A stretch of DNA of 36,121 bases from Chitinophagaceae bacterium. GTDB lineage: Bacteria; Bacteroidota; Bacteroidia; Chitinophagales; Chitinophagaceae. Position numbers and translations under genes: made by a program. The notes under the pieces were generated by a model. The model was not told where the DNA came from. It worked only from the letters and a program-made list of their open reading frames with translations, and ran no database searches. Location: positions 1-36,121 of the forward strand of contig JAEUVD010000043.1 of assembly GCA_016787065.1 (NCBI GenBank), written 5' to 3'. This document shows, piece by piece, positions 23,383-30,625 of the stretch (position 1 is the first letter of the stretch; every line of letters starts with the position of its first letter).

Positions 23383-25580
23383 GCGAGTTCTTGTTCAATG
23401 GCTGTATTATAGATTGTTTGCAACGTATTCAAGTTGCCCCAATCATCACCATTGATATTAATTTCTTTTGAAACAACCCCTAATAGCAACATGGGTTGAT
23501 CCGTTAAAAAATGTTCGAAGGCTTCTTTGTTATTCGGTGATACGCTTACCACTACTCTACTTTGAGATTCGCCAAACCAAAAAGCATCCTGACGTATTGA
23601 ATGCGTTTCAGCCTTAACGGTGAAACCTAGATTATTCACAGCAGCACTTTCAAACAAGGTTGTAAATAACCCTCCTTCAGAAACATCATGTGCGGATTGT
23701 ATTAATCCGGCTTGTATTAACCGTAAAATATGTTGTTGAACGAGGGCTTCCTCATCCAGGTTAAACGAAGGTGCAGGTGATAAACTAACACCACAAATTT
23801 TTTGAAGATATTCGCTACTACCTAGGTCGTTTTTCGGTGTGCCTATTAAATAAATTAAATCACCTTCTTGTTTAAAATCTAAGGTCATTCGGAGTTTAAT
23901 ATCATCTAATACACCAACCATTCCAATCGTTGGTGTTGGATAAACTGGTCCATCAGGCGATTGATTATAAAAACTAACATTCCCCCCTGTAACGGGTGTA
24001 TCAAACTTTCTACAAGCATCGCTCATACCCTTTAAAGCATATACAAATTGATAGTAGACTTCCGGATTATAAGGATTACCGAAATTAAGACAGTTCGTAA
24101 TAGCACTCGGAGTTCCTCCACTACAAACCACATTTCGTGCAGCTTCACTTACCGCAATCATACCACCAACATAAGGATCAGCATGTACATAGCGACTATT
24201 ACAATCAACGGTACAGGCAATACCTTTCGAGGTTTCTTTCACCCAAACAATAGCGGCGTCGGATGGAGCATTAGTACTAATATTTGCGGTACCAACCATA
24301 CTATCGTATTGATTATAAATAAACCGTTTGTTGGCAATATTCGGTAGGGCAAGTATTTGTTTAGCTATGGCTTTCAAATCACTAGGTTCAGGAATTTGTT
24401 GCAAATCAAACGCATCGCGTTCCTTGAAATATGAAGGCTCAGTGTACTCACGTTCATAAACCGGAGCACCGCCCCCTAAAACCAAACTATCCGCCGGAAC
24501 ATCCGCAACTAATTCGTTGCCCATAAAAAATTTCAAGCGAGGTTCTGTAGTAACTACTCCAATTTCTTCGCAATGAATATCCCATTTATCAAAAATATCT
24601 GTAACTGTTTTTTCTTGTCCTTTTTTTACAACAATCAACATACGTTCCTGGCTTTCGCTTAACAGCATTTCCCATGCCTTCATGTTCTTTTGTCGAGTAG
24701 GTACTTTATCCAGAAAAATATGCATACCATGGTTTCCTTTCGCACTCATTTCAGAGGTAGAACAAGTTATTCCGGCGGCACCCATATCCTGCATTCCAAT
24801 GATAGCATCGGTTTCAACTAATTCCATGCAGGCCTCTAGTAATTTCTTTTCTTGAAAAGGATCACCAACCTGAACAGCAGGTAAGTCTTTGGCTGAATCT
24901 TCATTAATATCCGCTGATGCAAAACTAGCTCCTCCAATACCATCTTTACCGGTATCACTTCCGACAATAAAAACCGGATTACCTTCACCATACGAAGTAG
25001 CTGAAATAGTTTTACCGGTTTTCATTACACCCACACTCATAGCGTTTACCAAAGGATTTGTTTGGTAACAATCTTCAAAATAAACTTCGCCACCAATTGT
25101 TGGAACACCAAAGCAATTACCATAATGAGAAATACCTTTAACTACCCCCTTCAATAAATGCTTGGTTTTGGTATCTTGTAGACTTCCAAAGCGTAAGGAA
25201 TTTAGTGTAGCAATGGGTCGAGCACCCATAGTAAAAATATCGCGATGAATTCCTCCAACACCGGTTGCAGCTCCTTGAAACGGTTCGATAGCACTAGGAT
25301 GGTTATGTGATTCAATTTTAAAACTACAAGCCCATCCATCACCGATATCAATCAAGCCTGCATTTTCTTCCCCTGCCTTTGCTAACACTTTACTTCCATC
25401 TTTTGGAAGCGTTTTTAACCATTTGATGGAATTCTTATAGCTACAATGTTCACTCCACATTACGCTATACATAGCGGTTTCAGTGAAGTTGGGTGTTCTT
25501 TGTAAAACTATTTTAATTTGATTAAATTCGGCTTCGGTTAAACCGAGTTTTAAGGCTTGTTCAAGGGTAGCTTCTTGCAT
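23379..25580 (-). CDS. purL: Phosphoribosylformylglycinamidine synthase, PurL subunit
   Basis: 733 residues, the small PurL type that carries the FGAM synthase activity of purine synthesis and depends on separate PurS and PurQ; neither is in the window. Motifs in order: SEHCSYKNS near residue 45, KIESHNHPSAIEPFQGAATGVGG near 88-110, IVGSDTGKDGIGGASFAS near 205, and MQDMGAAGITCS near 260. Then GGNVSFYNQSP occurs in the second half and QSAHDVSEGGLF near 655. The ATG is at 25578-25580. It converges with secDF. Its -7 element lies only 5 bases before the ATG. Confidence 0.97.
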   Translation of the reverse strand: MQEATLEQALKLGLTEAEFNQIKIVLQRTPNFTETAMYSVMWSEHCSYKNSIKWLKTLPKDGSKVLAKAGEENAGLIDIGDGWACSFKIESHNHPSAIEPFQGAATGVGGIHRDIFTMGARPIATLNSLRFGSLQDTKTKHLLKGVVKGISHYGNCFGVPTIGGEVYFEDCYQTNPLVNAMSVGVMKTGKTISATSYGEGNPVFIVGSDTGKDGIGGASFASADINEDSAKDLPAVQVGDPFQEKKLLEACMELVETDAIIGMQDMGAAGITCSTSEMSAKGNHGMHIFLDKVPTRQKNMKAWEMLLSESQERMLIVVKKGQEKTVTDIFDKWDIHCEEIGVVTTEPRLKFFMGNELVADVPADSLVLGGGAPVYEREYTEPSYFKERDAFDLQQIPEPSDLKAIAKQILALPNIANKRFIYNQYDSMVGTANISTNAPSDAAIVWVKETSKGIACTVDCNSRYVHADPYVGGMIAVSEAARNVVCSGGTPSAITNCLNFGNPYNPEVYYQFVYALKGMSDACRKFDTPVTGGNVSFYNQSPDGPVYPTPTIGMVGVLDDIKLRMTLDFKQEGDLIYLIGTPKNDLGSSEYLQKICGVSLSPAPSFNLDEEALVQQHILRLIQAGLIQSAHDVSEGGLFTTLFESAAVNNLGFTVKAETHSIRQDAFWFGESQSRVVVSVSPNNKEAFEHFLTDQPMLLLGVVSKEININGDDWGNLNTLQTIYNTAIEQELA

Positions 25581-25585
25581 GGGCG

Positions 25586-25612
25586 CAAAGGTAATTGCTT
25601 TCCTTATAACAA
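25586..25612 (-). promoter_or_regulatory. Promoter of purL
   Basis: On the minus strand a full TACCTTTG occupies 25586-25593, five bases before the ATG, so the mRNA should be leaderless or nearly so. The nearest TTG (25610-25612) gives a short 16-base spacer. Confidence 0.5.
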
Positions 25613-25652
25613 GGTTATGGAGATTCCACAGAGCGTGAATAATCTTTTAGCA

Positions 25653-26372
25653 TTAGCGGTAATACTTCCAATCGCTTCGGTAATACGATGGTGAACGACC
25701 AATTTTAGCAAATAAACCTAGCTGACAATAAGCCTTACTGTAACCTGCTTCAAAATACATACCTGCATAAGGGGTAAGGGCCCATTTAATTCCGAACTGT
25801 CCTTCCATGGCAACCGGTAAGAATTTGAACAAACTATTCATATAGCTGTTGAATTCGTCGATGAAAAATTGTTGATCCGGATCAAAATTATCATTCATAA
25901 AATCAACGTCTAATTTTACTTTCGAAAAATGGACGCCTACGGAATGAGCGTAGTAAATATCTAGTCGAGGATTTCTTTTTAGAAAGTGAATGGTCGTACG
26001 CGCCATGATATTCACGCTGCTATAATCAAAATAATATTTATTCGTTTCTATTTTACTTTGGCTATTGGTATGTTGTTCGGTAAGAGTAAATCTTCCCGCT
26101 GCAAAGTTGGAACTCAAACCGAGTCCTACCCTACCTCCTACCATATAATCGAATCGAAAATGAACCGGCCCAATAGGTTTATAACTGAAAGAAGCCCTGG
26201 AGTTGGTATCATCGGCCATAGAAACCGAGAAATTCATAACCTGAGCTATACTACTCATAACGCTTGGGAAACCATATCCTAATTGTATCGTGCCTGTTCC
26301 TTTTTCAGCGAGTTGAGAAAATCCAAGATTGGCGTGTAAGCAAAACAGGAGTAGAATAAGGCTTTTCTTCAT
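25653..26372 (-). CDS. Probable outer-membrane beta-barrel protein, function unknown
   Basis: 239 residues with a signal peptide ending near GFSQ (residue 20). The mature part alternates polar and aromatic or glycine-rich strands (TIQLGYGFP, HFRFDYMVGGRVGLGLSSNF, VNIMARTTIHFL, LTPYAGMYFEAGYSKAY), the usual pattern of small Bacteroidota beta-barrels. The end is aromatic and basic (SDWKYYR) but does not finish in the classic terminal Phe. No assigned role. It lies 72 bases upstream of purL on the same strand but has its own promoter, as does purL. Confidence 0.75.
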   Translation of the reverse strand: MKKSLILLLFCLHANLGFSQLAEKGTGTIQLGYGFPSVMSSIAQVMNFSVSMADDTNSRASFSYKPIGPVHFRFDYMVGGRVGLGLSSNFAAGRFTLTEQHTNSQSKIETNKYYFDYSSVNIMARTTIHFLKRNPRLDIYYAHSVGVHFSKVKLDVDFMNDNFDPDQQFFIDEFNSYMNSLFKFLPVAMEGQFGIKWALTPYAGMYFEAGYSKAYCQLGLFAKIGRSPSYYRSDWKYYR

Positions 26373-26388
26373 GTTGTTTTATTTACGA

Positions 26389-26419
26389 TAAAAGTAACCG
26401 CTTGATCGTAATAATCCAA
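26389..26419 (-). promoter_or_regulatory. Promoter of the beta-barrel gene
   Basis: On the minus strand TTG (26417-26419, within TTTG), a 20-base spacer and TACTTTTA (26389-26396), one mismatch to TAnnTTTG. The ATG follows 16 bases later. Confidence 0.6.
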
Positions 26420-26822
26420 ATAATTACTTATTGATGTAACGTACCTTGCTCATGATGAGAGCTGTGCGCAGCAAACAGGAGGTTTAAATTTATTTGGTAA
26501 GGATAAATGATTGCTTTTGCCATTCAAGCCTTTGCCATAATGTGATGCTTAAGCGATGTGCTTGTACACAAGAACTTATTGATTCCAAACGGTTCGTTTA
26601 CCTATTTGATCTGAGATGATAAAAAGGGTTGTAACGATTCTAATAGTGATTTCATCCGGTTTTCCGACACTCAATAATACTGAACACAGGCCTTAGTTTT
26701 CCTATTTCAAACTATATATGAAATTTAACCTATTCATTTTCAGTGAAAAAACACGATTGTATTCTCCGTGAAAAATCCAAATTAATAATTTTTTTTTATT
26801 CACAACCCTATACAGTTTGATA

Positions 26823-26868
26823 ATATTGAATCATATTGAAATGCACATTTCTTTTCACAGTTTGTGAA
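26823..26868. promoter_or_regulatory. Candidate operator region upstream of nrdJ
   Basis: Two ATATTGAA copies at 26823-26830 and 26833-26840, one helical turn apart, followed by the palindrome TTCACA / TGTGAA (26854-26859 and 26863-26868). The candidate -7 element starts 33 bases downstream, so these could be activator or repressor sites. No known factor is assigned. Confidence 0.4.
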
Positions 26869-26901
26869 TAAAAGCAAGGAGAAAGAATTGAGGTCAGAAA
26901 A

Positions 26902-26909
26902 TATCTTCG
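26902..26909 (+). promoter_or_regulatory. Possible -7 element of nrdJ
   Basis: TATCTTCG, one mismatch to TAnnTTTG and the same octamer as before secDF. It implies a leader of about 65-70 bases. No TTG at proper spacing, which would suit an activator-dependent promoter. Confidence 0.4.
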
Positions 26910-26981
26910 CTGAACTAATTTATTTTTTTGTGAAAGCCTAACCCATAAAATTATTCATTTTAAAATCTTTTGTCCCCATTT

Positions 26982-29900
26982 ATGAGTAAGAAAAATAGCA
27001 CTATCAAAGGCTTACAATTTGAACGATATTATACCTCTGAGAACAAGTCGGCATACGACATGTTTGAATATGATTACCGTACTTCGGTCATTCGTAATCC
27101 TAATGGAGAGGTAGTTTTCGAAATGAAGAATGTAGAGGTGCCTTCTCATTGGAGTCAGATTGCTACCGACATCCTTGCTCAAAAATATTTCCGTAAGGCG
27201 GGTGTACCACAAGAAGATGGTACATTGGGGCGAGAAACATCCATCAAACAGGTGGCCCATCGAATGGCAGATTGTTGGCGTCAATGGGGAGAAAAGTATA
27301 ATTATTTCAATACAACCAGCGATGCTCAAATTTTTTATGATGAATTAGTGTATACGATTTTAAATCAAAGTTGTGCGCCAAATTCGCCACAATGGTTTAA
27401 TACCGGTTTACATTCTTCGTATGGTATTACAGGTAAACCACAAGGGCATTATTTTGTAAACCCGACCACGGGTGTGCTTGAAAAATCACAAAATGCTTAT
27501 GAGCGTCCGCAACCCCATGCTTGTTTTATTTTGAGTGTAGAAGATGATTTAGTGAATGAAGGCGGTATTATGGATTTATGGGTACGTGAAGCACGTATTT
27601 TTAAATATGGTTCCGGTGTTGGAACAAATTTCTCCAGTATTCGTGGAGAAGGTGAGAAACTTAGCGGCGGTGGAACAAGTTCCGGATTAATGAGTTTTCT
27701 TAAAATTGGTGATCGAAGTGCAGGTGCCATCAAGAGCGGCGGAACAACACGCCGCGCTGCAAAAATGGTTTGTTTAGATATGGACCATCCGGAAATTGAA
27801 ACCTTCATTAATTGGAAAGTAGAGGAAGAGAAAAAAGTAAAAGCTTTAATTGATGCAGGCTACCCGAGTGATTATGAAGGTGAAGCTTATCGCACGGTAA
27901 GCGGACAAAACTCGAACAATTCGGTTCGTGTGCCAAATGAGTTTTTCCATGCTTTACAACAAGGTGAAGATTGGGAATTGAAAGGTCGTAGCGATGGTAA
28001 GGTAATGAAGAAAATTCCGGCTAAAGACCTTTGGGAGCAAATAGCTTATGCCGCTTGGCGTTGCGCTGATCCGGGAACACAATACGACACAACCATTAAT
28101 GAATGGCACACCTGCCCTGAAGGAGGAAAAATTCGTGCGAGCAACCCTTGTAGCGAGTATATGTTTTTAGATAACACCGCGTGCAATTTGGCATCCATGA
28201 ATTTACGCCGTTTCTATAATGAACATACGAATGAATTTGATGTAACGGGGTATGAATATGTTACCCGACTTTGGACTGTTGTGTTAGAGATTTCTGTGTT
28301 GATGGCGCAGTTCCCTTCTCGTGAAGTAGCTCAATTAAGTTATGATTACAGAACTCTTGGTTTAGGATATGCCAACTTGGGTTCCTTACTCATGGTGCAA
28401 GGAATACCTTATGATAGCGAAGCAGCCCGAGGTATGGCCGGTGCTTTAACAGCTATCATGACGGGTATTGCTTATAAAACTTCTGCGGAAATGGCCCAGC
28501 ATTTAGGTGCTTTCTCGCGTTATAATGACAACAAACCACACATGCTTCGTGTTATGCGTAACCACCGCGCTGCGGCGTACGATGCACAAGATGCGTATGA
28601 AGGTTTAGAAATTAAACCGCAAGGAATTAAAGCAAAGTATTGTCCGGATTATCTATTAAAAGCAGCTACCAAAGCCTGGGACGATGCCGTTCAATTAGGT
28701 GAAAAATATGGTTACCGCAATGCTCAAGCCACAGTTATTGCTCCAACCGGAACAATAGGTTTAGTAATGGATTGCGATACAACCGGTGTAGAACCAGATT
28801 TCGCTTTGGTGAAATTTAAAAAATTGAGTGGTGGAGGTTACTTTAAAATTATCAACCAAAGTATACCTACGTCGTTACGAAATTTAGGTTACTCGGAAAA
28901 AGAAAATGACGCCATCGTAAAGTATGCGAAGGGGCATGGAACTTTTGCCGGAGCGCCATTCATCAACCATCAAAGTTTGAGCGAGAAAGGATTTATTGCT
29001 GATGAGTTGAAAAAACTAGATCAATCCGTAGAAAGTGCTTTCGATATTGCCTTCGTATTTAATCATTACACTTTAGGAGAAGAATGTTTACAACGTTTAG
29101 GTTTCACTCCGGAAGAATACATGAATCCAACATTTAATTTATTAGAAGAACTTGGTTTCAAAGAGGAAGAAATTGAAAAGGCCAATGATTATGCTTGCGG
29201 AACAATGATGTTAGAAGGTGCTCCTTATTTAAAAGAAGAGCATTTACCTGTTTTTGATTGTGCTAACAAATGTGGTAAAAAAGGCGAACGCTATATCCAC
29301 CATACCGGTCATATTCATATGATGGGAGCCACCCAACCTTTTATTAGTGGTGCTATTTCAAAAACAATTAACCTTCCTAATGAAGCAAGTGTTGATGAAA
29401 TTAAAGAATGTTACTTGTTAAGTTGGGAACTTGGTTTGAAAGCCAATGCACTTTATCGTGATGGTTCGAAATTGAGTCAGCCTTTATCGAATAAAAGTGA
29501 TAAGAAAACAAAGGAAAATAAAGAAGAAGTTGCTGAAACGATACAGCAAATCACTGAATCGGTATTACACGATTTAAGCAAATTAACGATTGAGGAATTA
29601 TTGGATGAGGTGAATAAGCGTGTACAAGCAAGTCCGGATACCAAATTAAAACGACAACTTTCGCGTATAGTTGAACGTAAAACACTTCCGGCTAAACGAC
29701 GTGGATATACAATTAAATCTAAAGTTGGCGGACAAGCAGTGTTTTTACGCACGGGTGAGTATGGAGATGGTACATTAGGTGAAATTTTCATCGATATGAG
29801 TAAAGAAGGTGCTACCATGCGAAGTATGCTGAATTGTTTTGCCATTGCTGTAAGTATTGGTTTACAATATGGTGTTCCGTTAGAAGAATTCGTCGACAAG

Positions 29901-30320
29901 TTTATTTTCACTCGATTCGAACCGGCAGGAATGGTAGATCACCCAAATATCAAAAATGCAACATCTATTGTAGATTATATTTTCAGAGCGCTTGGTTATG
30001 AATATTTAGGCCGAACTGATTTAGTTCATGTTCAAGCTAATACCGGACAAGACGAATGGGATGTGCCTGTTGAAGGTGCCGATGAATTAAGCAATGTTCG
30101 AGTAACCGCTTTGGCCGCTAAACCGGATTTACAACCAGTGGAAGCCCTTTCACCACAGAAAGTTGCTATGGGCGCAGGTGTTCTATCAGAAATAGATAAG
30201 AAAAAAATGATGGGTACAAGTGCTGATGCACCTCTATGCAGAAGCTGCGGCAATATTACCTTACGAAATGGAACATGTTATATGTGCCCGAATTGTGGTA
30301 CAACTACCGGTTGCAGCTAA
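26982..30320 (+). CDS. nrdJ: Vitamin B12-dependent ribonucleotide reductase (class II)
   Basis: 1112 residues from the ATG at 26982; a TTG at 26970 would add four residues and is less likely. The enzyme reduces ribonucleotides to deoxyribonucleotides with adenosylcobalamin as radical source, so it works with or without oxygen. It has the HACFILSVEDDL segment, GSGVGTNFSSIRG near residue 210, the NNSVRVPNEFF segment, and the catalytic NPCSEYMFLDN motif (the Asn-x-Cys-x-Glu triad). APTGTIGLVMDCDTTGVEPD follows. The C-terminus ends in a Cys-rich tail, CRSCGN...CYMCPNCG...GC, which holds the redox cysteines. The length is that of the long NrdJ type. It is monocistronic, with a terminator after it. 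Confidence 0.96.
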   Translation: MSKKNSTIKGLQFERYYTSENKSAYDMFEYDYRTSVIRNPNGEVVFEMKNVEVPSHWSQIATDILAQKYFRKAGVPQEDGTLGRETSIKQVAHRMADCWRQWGEKYNYFNTTSDAQIFYDELVYTILNQSCAPNSPQWFNTGLHSSYGITGKPQGHYFVNPTTGVLEKSQNAYERPQPHACFILSVEDDLVNEGGIMDLWVREARIFKYGSGVGTNFSSIRGEGEKLSGGGTSSGLMSFLKIGDRSAGAIKSGGTTRRAAKMVCLDMDHPEIETFINWKVEEEKKVKALIDAGYPSDYEGEAYRTVSGQNSNNSVRVPNEFFHALQQGEDWELKGRSDGKVMKKIPAKDLWEQIAYAAWRCADPGTQYDTTINEWHTCPEGGKIRASNPCSEYMFLDNTACNLASMNLRRFYNEHTNEFDVTGYEYVTRLWTVVLEISVLMAQFPSREVAQLSYDYRTLGLGYANLGSLLMVQGIPYDSEAARGMAGALTAIMTGIAYKTSAEMAQHLGAFSRYNDNKPHMLRVMRNHRAAAYDAQDAYEGLEIKPQGIKAKYCPDYLLKAATKAWDDAVQLGEKYGYRNAQATVIAPTGTIGLVMDCDTTGVEPDFALVKFKKLSGGGYFKIINQSIPTSLRNLGYSEKENDAIVKYAKGHGTFAGAPFINHQSLSEKGFIADELKKLDQSVESAFDIAFVFNHYTLGEECLQRLGFTPEEYMNPTFNLLEELGFKEEEIEKANDYACGTMMLEGAPYLKEEHLPVFDCANKCGKKGERYIHHTGHIHMMGATQPFISGAISKTINLPNEASVDEIKECYLLSWELGLKANALYRDGSKLSQPLSNKSDKKTKENKEEVAETIQQITESVLHDLSKLTIEELLDEVNKRVQASPDTKLKRQLSRIVERKTLPAKRRGYTIKSKVGGQAVFLRTGEYGDGTLGEIFIDMSKEGATMRSMLNCFAIAVSIGLQYGVPLEEFVDKFIFTRFEPAGMVDHPNIKNATSIVDYIFRALGYEYLGRTDLVHVQANTGQDEWDVPVEGADELSNVRVTALAAKPDLQPVEALSPQKVAMGAGVLSEIDKKKMMGTSADAPLCRSCGNITLRNGTCYMCPNCGTTTGCS

Positions 30321-30347
30321 AGAATTAAATAAGGAACTTTATATAGT

Positions 30348-30377
30348 AAGAGGACTTTTTACCAAGTCCTCTTTTTT
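30348..30377 (+). terminator. Intrinsic terminator after nrdJ
   Basis: Perfect 10-base arms AAGAGGACTT (30348-30357) and AAGTCCTCTT (30364-30373), a 6-base loop and a T-run to 30377. Confidence 0.92.
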
Positions 30378-30497
30378 ATTTATAATAGCCTAGGTTTTGA
30401 TTTCAATTCGCCACTTATCTATTCAAACTAGTACGTTATTTATTTCCTCCTTAAACCATGTTTGGAATTGTTAGTTTTACGCATTACCATTCAAAAC

Positions 30498-30590
30498 ATG
30501 AGTAAAGCACAACAACAACGAGATTGGCTATTCTATGTAATCATTGCAAGTACCATTGTCATTCTTGTACTAGTAATCAGTAATTTATAA
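30498..30590 (+). CDS. 30-residue single-helix membrane microprotein
   Basis: A short frame from ATG at 30498 to TAA at 30588-30590. The product has a polar, charged start (MSKAQQQRDW) and then one unbroken hydrophobic helix (YVIIASTIVILVLVISN), a plausible single-pass membrane peptide with the N-terminus inside. It sits in the gap between the nrdJ terminator and the sensor kinase, ending only 23-35 bases before the possible kinase starts, so the two could share a transcript. A TTTG at 30461 and a weak -7 (TACCATTC at 30485-30492) precede it. It could still be chance; no family is recognised. Confidence 0.45.
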   Translation: MSKAQQQRDWLFYVIIASTIVILVLVISNL

Positions 30591-30625
30591 AACAAAGTAT
30601 TTATTTTCGGAGTATTAAAAACCTG

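Larger units (their letters stand above)
26420..26981. other. Gene-free region upstream of the ribonucleotide reductase
   Basis: About 560 bases with no frame that reads like protein. The left half (to about 26700) shows nothing clear. The right half is very AT-rich and holds six GTGAA/TTCAC pentamers (26743, 26768, 26799, 26854, 26864, 26930), a TTCACA-GTT-TGTGAA palindrome and a direct repeat of ATATTGAA spaced by 10 bases. I looked for a B12-box or other riboswitch core and did not recognise one. Confidence 0.6.

Noticed and set aside
23255..23455. A 66-residue plus-strand frame starting with TTG after secDF
   Set aside because: It runs deep into the purL coding region on the opposite strand and has poor composition. 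The other frame at 23221-23382 reads more like protein.
26420..26981. A cobalamin riboswitch before the B12-dependent reductase
   Set aside because: I looked for the B12-box and its paired core and found no convincing match. A covariance-model search would settle it.
29477..29911. A 144-residue minus-strand frame inside nrdJ
   Set aside because: It is a shadow of a strongly conserved coding region; the Ser/Leu-rich composition reflects reverse reading of nrdJ codons.
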